This document shows positions 1 through 6,177 of a DNA stretch of 7,800 nucleotides, one piece after another. The translations under genes were made by a program, and so were the position numbers. Positions within the stretch are counted from its first letter, which is position 1. Each line of letters begins with the position of its first letter. This DNA comes from Planctomycetaceae bacterium (GTDB lineage: Bacteria > Planctomycetota > Planctomycetia > Pirellulales > Pirellulaceae), in contig JAHEAM010000168.1 of NCBI GenBank assembly GCA_024642765.1, positions 1 to 7,800 of the forward strand, written 5' to 3'. The notes under the pieces are model-generated. The model did no database searches, was not told the DNA's origin, and saw only the letters and a list, made by a program, of their open reading frames with translations.

Positions 1-224
1 CATGGAAAAACCAAATCTGGCTCGCGTTTTAACGGTCCTACTGCCAACATCGACAAAAGACGTTCATTCGTGACGCTTCAACAGTTTGTCTCAATTGCTC
101 ACAGATCTTCCAAAAAGCTCAATCTTTTTGAATAACGAATGGAATAAGGCCCCACAATTACAATTGCTACGTTCAAACCTAAAACGGAATACGATTTTTA
201 CTTATTCGTGACTGGACAGCCCCT
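1..224. other. left-edge region without a supported gene
   Basis: No convincing gene is visible. One plus-strand frame is open from the edge to a TAA at 133-135 (44 codons) and could be the 3' end of a gene entering from the left, but its translation matches nothing I recognise. A minus-strand frame is open from about 75 off the left edge, with an ATG at 50. Neither can be judged on so few codons. A 7-bp perfect inverted repeat (CAAAAAG at 111-117, CTTTTTG at 124-130, 6-base loop) lies downstream of the minus-strand gene at 225-1016. It is too AT-rich to call a terminator with confidence. Confidence 0.35.
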
Positions 225-1016
225 TTATTCACCCAAAAACCAGCATTCACCGTAAGGGAGAATATTGGACCCCTTGCCCCTCGCCCCATCTTCGGCAGTT
301 AGACGAATCACTGGAACGGAAATCTCGATAAACGAAATTCGCCGGCAGAACGCATCAGCTTCATTCAATCCAATTACGATTTTTCTAAACCCACCTCGCC
401 AATTTAATGCCACAGTATGCGTCCAAAAATGGGATATTTGCGATTCCTTAGTTTTCGTTACAGCAGTACTTAAATTTGATAATCGATCGATTGGCTCGAT
501 TACCGGCCGAGCATCGACCAAGACAACATTCCAACGATCAAATATCTCGTAATAGGTCCAATACGTATTTTGAGGCGGTACGTCAGCGACCATTCCCTCC
601 AATCTGGCAATCACTAGTTCCGTTTGGCAATTGACAAATTGATCCTGTACGAGCTCAAGTCCCGTGGCGAACAGATCGCCGACTTTGTTGGCCATCGTTA
701 TGGCAACGTCGTCAAAATCAGAAATTGACTGATTAAGCTTGGTCAATAATACTTCCGACATGTCGCCATTTTCTTGAATGCATGGCAAGAACGAAGGTGC
801 GATTTCGGCAAAAGCAAGGTCGTCGTCCGCAAAATCAACTTCTAACGGTAACTGCTCTTCAATTACGACAAACTCCAAGTCAAATCGAGGGTGTCTTAAT
901 AGTTCTGACTTTCCCGTTGAAATGGAAAATGATGAACACTGGCCAAGTTGATTGACCAAGCCAGGATCCATGCTCGAAAAAATCAGCGTACAAAATGCAA
1001 GCAAGGTATCAATCAT
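225..1016 (-). CDS. hypothetical protein, possibly exported
   Basis: This gene encodes a 263-residue protein that I do not recognise. The ATG at 1016 is supported by a good Shine-Dalgarno sequence, GAGGAAGC on the minus strand (1021-1028), ending 4 bases before the start. Residues 3-14 are hydrophobic and could form a weak signal peptide or anchor, but no lysine or arginine precedes them and there is no clear cleavage site. The rest looks soluble and acidic in its first half (for example a DFADDD stretch near 61-66), with an aromatic patch around residues 152-162 (YWTYYEIFDRW). No catalytic motif, repeat or further membrane segment is visible. It is transcribed divergently from the protease operon, and the two share a 330-base control region. 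It is preferred over overlapping plus-strand frames because it is far longer and has the ribosome binding site. Presence of a gene is fairly sure; function is unknown. Confidence 0.7.
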   Translation of the reverse strand: MIDTLLAFCTLIFSSMDPGLVNQLGQCSSFSISTGKSELLRHPRFDLEFVVIEEQLPLEVDFADDDLAFAEIAPSFLPCIQENGDMSEVLLTKLNQSISDFDDVAITMANKVGDLFATGLELVQDQFVNCQTELVIARLEGMVADVPPQNTYWTYYEIFDRWNVVLVDARPVIEPIDRLSNLSTAVTKTKESQISHFWTHTVALNWRGGFRKIVIGLNEADAFCRRISFIEISVPVIRLTAEDGARGKGSNILPYGECWFLGE

Positions 1017-1020
1017 GTTC

Positions 1021-1028
1021 GCTTCCTC
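1021..1028 (-). promoter_or_regulatory. ribosome binding site of the minus-strand hypothetical gene
   Basis: The minus strand reads GAGGAAGC here, with 4 bases before the ATG at 1016. It is one of the clearest Shine-Dalgarno matches in the window, and it is the main reason for accepting the minus-strand frame and its start. Confidence 0.7.
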
Positions 1029-1080
1029 GATTTAACACGACACCTAGAATTTCATGGCGTCGAACAGGTTTTTTTTGGAA

Positions 1081-1109
1081 TTCGACAAGGCGTTTTTCGA
1101 CACGGCGTT
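1081..1109 (+). promoter_or_regulatory. tandem TTCGACA boxes, candidate regulator site
   Basis: Two nearly identical 14-mers lie head to tail: TTCGACAAGGCGTT at 1081-1094 and TTCGACACGGCGTT at 1096-1109. They have one mismatch and a 15-base period. They sit 65-93 bases upstream of the minus-strand gene, and read in that gene's direction the core is TGTCGAA. A related CGTCGAA lies at 1058-1064, next to an 8-T run at 1069-1076. The repetition is direct observation; binding by a transcription factor is inference, and I do not match the core to a known regulator. Confidence 0.4.
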
Positions 1110-1142
1110 CAGGTCAATTGGTCTTGGTAAACTCATCGGCTC

Positions 1143-1160
1143 AACCAATATACTTTGGTT
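1143..1160. repeat. short perfect inverted repeat in the divergent intergenic region
   Basis: AACCAA (1143-1148) and TTGGTT (1155-1160) flank a 6-base spacer, TATACT. The site lies near the middle of the divergent spacer, between the two pairs of TTCGACA-type boxes. It could be an operator for a dimeric regulator or simply chance. Nothing else supports a function. Confidence 0.35.
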
Positions 1161-1208
1161 GGCAAAAGACTGCCGCTCAGGCAAACATTGCGGATCATGC
1201 GTGAGTCG

Positions 1209-1224
1209 TGTCGAATATGTCGAA
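1209..1224 (+). promoter_or_regulatory. tandem TGTCGAA boxes, candidate regulator site
   Basis: TGTCGAA occurs twice, at 1209-1215 and 1218-1224, with a 9-base period. It is the reverse complement of the TTCGACA core repeated at 1081-1109, so each divergent gene sees TGTCGAA in its own reading direction. The boxes are 123-138 bases upstream of the protease ATG. Between them and the gene, TGTAAAAT (1273-1280) resembles a -10 element, but no convincing -35 is spaced with it. The promoter assignment is therefore weak. Confidence 0.4.
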
Positions 1225-1346
1225 ATTACAGGCTAACAATTTCGCCATAGACTCGTCAGCCTTGAACAATCGTGTAAAATCAAAACAATTCAATCGACGT
1301 AGCATTTTATCTTCTTGCTTAACACGTTTTGAGTGACGAGAAATCC

Positions 1347-2498
1347 ATGAAAAATCCAATCCTCTTTTGTCTCTTGTCCGCAATGATAGGCGGCGTTTTT
1401 TCGTTGACATTTAAAAATCAACTTTCGTATTTCATCTTTGCAGAGAATCCAAACGAACAAATTGCGGTCCAGGAAACACCGACTGCACTAGCGCCCATCC
1501 GACAACAGGATGCCAAACTTTCTGCGGAAGAAAACACAAACGTCTCGATCTATGAACGCTGCAATCGCAGTGTCGTTAACATCAACACTCGTGGTGTTCG
1601 AATCAAAGGCATGTACGGTGTCGAAACGGAAGGCTCCGGTTCGGGATGGGTTCTCGACAAAGACGGACACATCGTGACCAACTTTCACGTCATTGAGGAT
1701 AGTCGCATCATAGAGGTCACTATGTTCGATGGCATGAGCTACCAGGCGAACTTGATCGGAACCGATCCATCAAACGACCTTGCCGTGTTAAAAATTGAAG
1801 CACCAGCCGAAGTCCTCTTGCCGTTGACACTTGGCGAATCAAAAAACCTCAAGGTCGGTCAAAAAGTTTTGGCGATCGGCAACCCCTTCGGGCTAGAACG
1901 CACATTAACAATAGGTATTGTTTCTAGCCTGAACCGAAGCCTAGCCTCCAAGAAAACAAATCGTATGATGTCAAATATCATTCAATTGGATGCCGCATTG
2001 AACCAAGGTAACTCGGGCGGCCCATTGCTCAATAGCAGTGGCGAGTTGATTGGTATGAACACCGCGATCGCATCGTTGACTGGCGAAAACACAGGCGTCG
2101 GTTTCGCGATTCCGGTGAATACCATTCGCACCGTGGTGCCGCAACTTCTTCAATTTGGCAAGGTCATACGTGCGTCCCTTGGAATTGAAGTTTATTTTCC
2201 AACACGCGCCGGTTTGGGGATTGGCATTCTCAAGCCAAACGGTGCTGCCGAGCAGGCAGGATTGCAGGCAGTTGAACTACGCGAAAAAATAGAGCGAATT
2301 GGAAACATCGTGATGCGGCGCCAATACGAGGATTATGAAAACGCGGACATTATTTTGGCCATTGATGGCACCAAGGTCGATAGTTCTCAACAGATCGACC
2401 AAATCATCGAACAAAAACAACCTGGCGAAACAATCGTCCTATCGGTCTTGAGAGGCGGCAAAAATATGGATGTCAAAGTTGTATTGCGGGATGAATAG
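1347..2498 (+). CDS. HtrA/Deg-type trypsin-like serine protease, one PDZ domain, N-terminally anchored or secreted
   Basis: This is a 383-residue S1C (DegP/DegQ/Deg1 family) endopeptidase, expected to degrade or process misfolded proteins on the outer side of the cytoplasmic membrane. Residues 4-21 are hydrophobic and act as signal peptide or anchor; no sharp cleavage site is seen. The protease domain spans about 65-270 with an intact triad: His114 in TNFHV, Asp144 in SNDLAVLKI and Ser223 in GNSGGPL. A single PDZ domain (about 278-383) holds an unusually long segment (about 307-333) between AGLQ and the ADIILAIDG strand. Family members such as plant Deg1 and cyanobacterial Hho proteins have a shorter insert there. 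The ATG at 1347 is preferred to the in-frame TTG at 1329: a GACGAG-like site lies 6 bases upstream of the ATG, the TTG has no Shine-Dalgarno, and the ATG places the hydrophobic segment at the N-terminus. It is first gene of an operon; ispD begins 27 bases after its stop. Confidence 0.93.
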   Translation: MKNPILFCLLSAMIGGVFSLTFKNQLSYFIFAENPNEQIAVQETPTALAPIRQQDAKLSAEENTNVSIYERCNRSVVNINTRGVRIKGMYGVETEGSGSGWVLDKDGHIVTNFHVIEDSRIIEVTMFDGMSYQANLIGTDPSNDLAVLKIEAPAEVLLPLTLGESKNLKVGQKVLAIGNPFGLERTLTIGIVSSLNRSLASKKTNRMMSNIIQLDAALNQGNSGGPLLNSSGELIGMNTAIASLTGENTGVGFAIPVNTIRTVVPQLLQFGKVIRASLGIEVYFPTRAGLGIGILKPNGAAEQAGLQAVELREKIERIGNIVMRRQYEDYENADIILAIDGTKVDSSQQIDQIIEQKQPGETIVLSVLRGGKNMDVKVVLRDE

Positions 2499-2525
2499 AA
2501 TCGCTCTGATGAAAGGAACATCGTA

Positions 2526-3269
2526 ATGGCGAAATATTCCGTCATCCTTGCTGCCGCTGGGGCAAGTTCGCGATTTAAAGACGCACACTTCAAGAAACCT
2601 TTTGCGCTGCTCAATCAAAAACACGTATGGCTGTATTCGGCAGAAAAGTTTCTCGCCCATCGAGACGTCATCCAACTCATCGTTGTGGTGTCCCCAGACG
2701 ACATGGCAGATTTTCGTAGTCGCTTCGGGGCCAACATTGCCGTAATGGGCTTCGATTTGGTGGCGGGTGGCAGCCAGCGTTGCTTGAGCATCCAAAACGG
2801 ATTGAAGCAAGTCTCCGCCGATGCAACCCATGTCGTGATTCACGATGCGGCGAGGCCTTGCCTGGCCGACGAATGGATCGAACGCCTTCTGGATGCCGGT
2901 GCTAAATTCGGGGCGGCGATACTAGCCACCCCCGTTACCAGCACACTGAAACGATCAGTCGACTCGAAAACCGTAGCTGAAACTGTGTCGCGTGAACAAC
3001 TTTGGCAAGCCCAAACACCGCAATGCTTCGAAGTGAATTTACTTCGCAACGCGTTCGCGAGTCGTAAAGAAGAGTTCCTTCCCACCGACGAATCTCAACT
3101 GGTGGAAGCCACAGGTGCGAAAGTTTCGATCGTGTATGGCTCACCACTCAACATCAAAATCACGACCAAGGACGACATGGCGTTCGCAGCCGCTTGCCTC
3201 AGGTCGCTACCAACTCCTCGGTTTGACGCTCCATTGCATCCCTTTCAAGACGACAATTTATGGCGATAA
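2526..3269 (+). CDS. ispD: 2-C-methyl-D-erythritol 4-phosphate cytidylyltransferase (IspD)
   Basis: IspD joins CTP and 2-C-methyl-D-erythritol 4-phosphate to give CDP-ME, the third step of the cytoplasmic MEP pathway to isoprenoid precursors. The 247 residues cover the whole family. The nucleotide-binding loop is LAAAGASSRF (8-17), with Arg16 and Lys24 (in FKKP) at the positions of E. coli Arg20 and Lys27. HDAARP (106-111) supplies the metal-binding aspartate, Asp107. Thr140, Arg156 (in VSREQLWQAQTPQCF) and Lys211 (in NIKITTKDD) match E. coli Thr140, Arg157 and Lys213. The common TDEAS motif reads TDESQ (187-191), a mild variant. About 20 C-terminal residues extend past the usual core. AAAGGA at 2512-2517 is a good ribosome binding site for the ATG. 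The gene lies 27 bases after the protease gene and overlaps queC by 10 bases, so cotranscription is likely. Confidence 0.93.
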   Translation: MAKYSVILAAAGASSRFKDAHFKKPFALLNQKHVWLYSAEKFLAHRDVIQLIVVVSPDDMADFRSRFGANIAVMGFDLVAGGSQRCLSIQNGLKQVSADATHVVIHDAARPCLADEWIERLLDAGAKFGAAILATPVTSTLKRSVDSKTVAETVSREQLWQAQTPQCFEVNLLRNAFASRKEEFLPTDESQLVEATGAKVSIVYGSPLNIKITTKDDMAFAAACLRSLPTPRFDAPLHPFQDDNLWR

Positions 3270-4096
3270 ATGCGACCGGATTGAATCAACTCTCCAATGC
3301 GCAAGCGGAGCGTATTGCGGTCGTTGCCTTGAGCGGCGGCATGGATTCGACCAGTCTGTTGATGCATCTATTGAGCCGCGGCTACCGCGTCCACGGGTTA
3401 AGTTTTGATTACGGGCAAAAGCATTCGCTTGAAATCGAACGACTCAAGGCGAATCTCGAATACTTCCGCGAACACAATTTGGTCGTTGACTGGCGAATGG
3501 TTGATTTGACGAGTGTCGGACCGTTGATGTATTCGGCTCTGACAACGGAGAACTGGAATGTTCCGACAGGACATTACGAACAAGAAAACATGAAGGAGAC
3601 ATTTGTCCCAAATCGAAACGCGATCTTCGCGTCAATTTGTTACTCTTGGTCGCTTTCGCTTGCCATGAGGCGTTCGCCACAATCAACCGAGCCGATCAAA
3701 TTTGGCTTGGGTGTGCATAGTGGTGACCACGCGATTTACCCAGACTGCCGTCCGGAGTTTTATCAGGCACTTATGGCAGCGTTTGAATTGGGTAATTGGG
3801 GCGCCCAAAACGTCACGCTGTACTTACCTTATTTGCATGCAGATAAATTTGAAATCTTAAAAGATGCCCATTCATCAATCGAGAATCTCGGTCTTGATTT
3901 TCAACGCGTTTTCCGCAACACGTTGACCAGTTATTCCCCTAATGCTGCCGGCGAATCAGCGGGCCTGACCGGCTCGGACGTCGAACGAATCCTCGCCTTT
4001 CATCGTTTGGGAATCCCCGACCCCTTACCCTACCTAAAACCTTGGGAAGATGTCGTCGCCCAAGCGTTACAATTCGAATCATTGCACAAACCCTAA
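3260..4096 (+). CDS. queC: QueC-family 7-cyano-7-deazaguanine synthase lacking the zinc-site cysteines
   Basis: QueC enzymes use ATP and ammonia to convert 7-carboxy-7-deazaguanine to preQ0, the precursor of queuosine and other deazaguanines. The 278-residue protein has the PP-loop SGGMDST (25-31), FDYGQ (49-53), VPNRN (116-120; usually VPGRN) and the YPDCRPEF motif (160-167). In typical QueC a C-terminal SCY-(n)-CGxCxxC cluster binds zinc. Here the aligned stretch keeps its frame and neighbours (TSY at 223-225, VER at 241-243, then AF...GIPDP), but the four ligand positions read Ser224, Ala234, Thr237 and Asp240. No frameshift is involved, so this is a divergent subfamily rather than a broken gene. 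Its chemistry could be canonical QueC or something related. The ATG overlaps the end of ispD by 10 bases with only a weak ribosome binding site, suggesting translational coupling. Other partners of queuosine synthesis (queD, queE, folE) are not in the window. Confidence 0.85.
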   Translation: MAINATGLNQLSNAQAERIAVVALSGGMDSTSLLMHLLSRGYRVHGLSFDYGQKHSLEIERLKANLEYFREHNLVVDWRMVDLTSVGPLMYSALTTENWNVPTGHYEQENMKETFVPNRNAIFASICYSWSLSLAMRRSPQSTEPIKFGLGVHSGDHAIYPDCRPEFYQALMAAFELGNWGAQNVTLYLPYLHADKFEILKDAHSSIENLGLDFQRVFRNTLTSYSPNAAGESAGLTGSDVERILAFHRLGIPDPLPYLKPWEDVVAQALQFESLHKP

Positions 4097-4107
4097 CGAT
4101 CAGGGTT
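4089..4107 (+). repeat. small hairpin over the queC stop codon
   Basis: AACCCT (4089-4094) pairs with AGGGTT (4102-4107) around a 7-base loop that includes the queC stop codon. No T-run follows, so it is at best a weak terminator or 3' end structure. The remaining bases to the next gene (4108-4302) hold no other element I can support. Confidence 0.25.
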
Positions 4108-4302
4108 GATTGTCTCCAGCTTTAATGTGACAAATTCTCTTGGAAGTTTTCTGCTGCCCATTTTGGGTTACAATCTAGCCTGATTCGATTGAGACACTCT
4201 CGTCACTGAATCGATTCCCGACGTAAACGAACGCTCTATCATTGCTTTCGTGATACGTCAATCCTCAGCACACTTTCAATCTTCGGAATTGGAATTCGCA
4301 AC

Positions 4303-5514
4303 ATGACAAACGACCAACACGGCTTCGAAAAAAAAACCGTTTCGCATGAAGGCGACCTAGAAATCAAGGACGCAAAGGTCATTTTCCAAACCGCCTGGAC
4401 TGAGTTAGAAGCCAGTGTCGGCCGCCAAAATCTTCGTTTCCCGAAATCCATCATTTTGCTCGGTGGTGCCCCAGGCTCAGGAAAAGGCACACAAACAAAA
4501 TTCATCATGCAAGCCCGTGGATTCGTGGGCGAACCCGTGGTGATTAGTTCGCTTCTCAACACGCCAGAAATGAAACGAATCAAAGACGCAGGAAAACTCG
4601 TCGGAGATCGCGAGGTTATTAGTTTACTTCTCAAGATCTTGATTCAACAACAATATCGCGATGGAGCCTTGCTCGACGGATTCCCACGAACAAACGTTCA
4701 AGTCGAATTTGTCAAATTACTTGTTGATCAAATCAATGAACTGCATGGTGAATTCAAAGGCACGAATTTAGCAATGCACTTCCGACGACCTGAAATCCAC
4801 GTGATGGTTCTATTCGTCGAGGAAAAAGAAAGCGTCGAACGTCAACTCAAACGTGGTCGAGACATTCAACAACAGAACGAACAAGTCACTGTTACTGGTA
4901 TTGGGGAACTTCAAGAACTGCGAACTACCGACTTGGATATTGAGGCAGCTAGGCATCGCTATCGCGTTTTCAAGGAACAAACATGGGAGGCGCTGCAAAG
5001 CCTACGCGAAATCTACCATTACCACTTCATCAATGCTCGGGGGACTGTGGAAGAGGTTGAAAAGAATATTCTCTGCGAGCTGCAGTACCAAAGCTCTCTT
5101 GAGCTTGACGAAGCAACTTACGATTTGATTCGCGTCATCCCACTTGCTAGCGAAATTGCAGGCAATGCCAGAATCGAATTGGTCAAGCGTCTCGACAAAT
5201 ACGTGATGGAACAACCGGAATTGTTCAAAAAAGTAATTCATATTATCAATGACCGATTCATGCCCATCATTATTCGACATGCTCTTGTTGGCTGGGCAAT
5301 CGTCAATAGCGAAGATCCTATTTTCGAGCGCCCTAGTGCCTTGGCGATGTTAATCGACATTTTCTCCGAACGTGGCTTTCAGGCCGTCGTCGACAAAAAC
5401 ATTCACGAATTAGCTGACCACGTGAATCTTGAAACGGGAGTTGTCGAAAAACACACCAAACACATTTTCCGAATTCAAGTCCGCTTTCCTGGCTCAGACA
5501 TTCGCCGCGGCTAA
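4303..5514 (+). CDS. adenylate-kinase-like nucleoside monophosphate kinase with an unknown C-terminal extension
   Basis: The N-terminal half is a P-loop NMP kinase of the adenylate kinase family, which moves phosphate between ATP and a nucleoside monophosphate in the cytoplasm. After about 48 leading residues come the P-loop GGAPGSGKGT (54-63), the NMP-binding stretch GKLVGDREVISLL (97-109), the signature DGFPRT (125-130), a LID region with Arg184/Arg186, a degenerate RTTD (207-210) where adenylate kinases have RxDD, and the RYRVFKEQT segment (219-227) that matches the late R-Y-T core helix. The kinase fold should end near 260. Residues about 265-403 form a mostly helical, charged extension that I do not recognise. 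At 403 residues it is nearly twice a standard adenylate kinase. Substrate is therefore uncertain: AMP is likely but not proven. GGAATT at 4291-4296 is a modest ribosome binding site. It lies 206 bases after queC, so it may have its own promoter. Confidence 0.82.
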   Translation: MTNDQHGFEKKTVSHEGDLEIKDAKVIFQTAWTELEASVGRQNLRFPKSIILLGGAPGSGKGTQTKFIMQARGFVGEPVVISSLLNTPEMKRIKDAGKLVGDREVISLLLKILIQQQYRDGALLDGFPRTNVQVEFVKLLVDQINELHGEFKGTNLAMHFRRPEIHVMVLFVEEKESVERQLKRGRDIQQQNEQVTVTGIGELQELRTTDLDIEAARHRYRVFKEQTWEALQSLREIYHYHFINARGTVEEVEKNILCELQYQSSLELDEATYDLIRVIPLASEIAGNARIELVKRLDKYVMEQPELFKKVIHIINDRFMPIIIRHALVGWAIVNSEDPIFERPSALAMLIDIFSERGFQAVVDKNIHELADHVNLETGVVEKHTKHIFRIQVRFPGSDIRRG

Positions 5515-5582
5515 CACGGTCAACACAGTAGCAGCTTGGACGAATTCATCTGCATGGGATTTTTGAAGTTGCAAGAGCCCTA

Positions 5583-5713
5583 ACAGCCTGTTGAAAAACG
5601 TAGCGGAATGGCGCAAGCCATCCGCTGACAGCGCGGAACATGCAGAAAACCGGGCAGCTTGCGCTGCTCCGCTACCTTGCGTGGGCGATGAACAATTTTT
5701 CAACAGGCTGCTA
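5583..5713. mobile_element. MITE-like palindromic element with terminal inverted repeats and flanking direct repeats
   Basis: CAGCCTGTTGAAAAA at 5584-5598 is repeated in perfect inverted orientation at 5696-5710. Extended by three bases outward (5581-5598 against 5696-5713) the match is 17 of 18. AGCCCTA flanks the element on both sides (5576-5582 and 5714-5720), consistent with a 7-bp target duplication. Inside, GTAGCGGA (5600-5607) pairs with TCCGCTAC (5668-5675), and two smaller hairpins nest within: ATGGC/GCCAT near 5608-5620 and GCAGC/GCTGC at 5654-5667. There is no room for a transposase, so it would need one in trans. I recall such termini as abundant in Rhodopirellula-type genomes, where the minus strand often yields spurious frames containing FFNRLL, as here. 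Confidence 0.7.
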
Positions 5714-5721
5714 AGCCCTAG

Positions 5722-5760
5722 TTTTGAAGTTTCACAAATACAAGCCCGAAGCGCAAGGGA
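5722..5760 (+). repeat. probable dispersed-repeat fragment beside the MITE
   Basis: This segment includes TTTTGAAGTT (5722-5731), which also occurs at 5561-5570 on the other side of the element, and an AAGCCCGAAGCGCAAGGG core (5742-5759). That core resembles a short GC-rich repeat I remember from intergenic regions of Rhodopirellula-like genomes. Only the flanking 10-bp duplication is visible in this window; the genome-wide repeat status rests on memory. Confidence 0.4.
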
Positions 5761-6177
5761 TTAAACATTGGCCCAAAAAAGCGGTCATTCGCTCGCGAAC
5801 TGGACTGTCTTGGCACGTTTCGAGTTTTCATTTTTCGTGTTTTGTCGTTTAAAGCTGAAACCTGCCCCTGAAATGTGCAACTTCAGAACTTGCGCCGCGG
5901 ACATAGATTTGTTGGTAGACAAAACCGCTATCAAATCAGTCGCCACCGCCTTTCAGAATAAACAACTCAAATGCTTTTGTCGGTATTAGTTCCAACGTGG
6001 CGATTTGGATAACAAATACCGATTATTCTGGGCGTTAATCTAGGTAGTGTTTGCTGCTTCTCCGTTTTATTACAAAGCGGCCTAGCTGGGTTTCCGATTA
6101 CCATTGTGTGACGCTCAAGGCGTTCTTGATTTGCTTGCTTCCCGGCAAGTAACCCGACGACCCAACGAAACCCTGAC
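5761..6177. other. 417-base intergenic stretch, no supported gene
   Basis: No gene, RNA or clear promoter can be supported. A 73-codon TTG-started frame (5768-5989) has no ribosome binding site and an implausible composition. A small inverted repeat, CTTGC (6134-6138) with GCAAG (6145-6149), lies 29 bases before the next gene and could sit in its 5' leader. This stretch must contain the promoter of the second protease unless transcription enters from upstream. Confidence 0.4.

Noticed and set aside
265..552. Plus-strand 95-codon frame opposite the hypothetical gene
   Set aside because: The minus-strand frame is almost three times longer and has a clear ribosome binding site.
1329..1346. TTG at 1329 as the start of the first protease
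   Set aside because: No Shine-Dalgarno precedes it, and it would put charged residues (SDEKS) before the hydrophobic segment. The ATG at 1347 fits better.
2439..2843. Minus-strand 134-codon frame opposite ispD
   Set aside because: It covers the end of the protease gene and the conserved start of ispD on the other strand; a shadow frame.
4140..4174. Promoter made of TTGGAA (4140-4145) and TACAAT (4169-4174) before the kinase gene
   Set aside because: The 23-base spacing is too long for a standard sigma-70 promoter.
4239..4634. Minus-strand 131-codon frame
   Set aside because: It overlaps the start of the kinase gene, whose frame holds the P-loop; it shows no domain.
3260..5514. QatABCD-like or type IV CBASS defence island built around the QueC homologue
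   Set aside because: None of the required partners (Qat ATPase, QatB, TatD-like nuclease, CD-NTase or effector) is present. The neighbours are IspD and an NMP kinase.
5494..5703. Minus-strand 69-codon frame containing FFNRLL
   Set aside because: It is mostly a translation of the MITE-like element and overlaps the end of the kinase gene; a spurious frame typical of such repeats.
5768..5989. Plus-strand 73-codon frame starting with TTG after the MITE
   Set aside because: No ribosome binding site, a rare start, no recognisable domain and an unlikely composition. It lies in repeat-flanked intergenic DNA.
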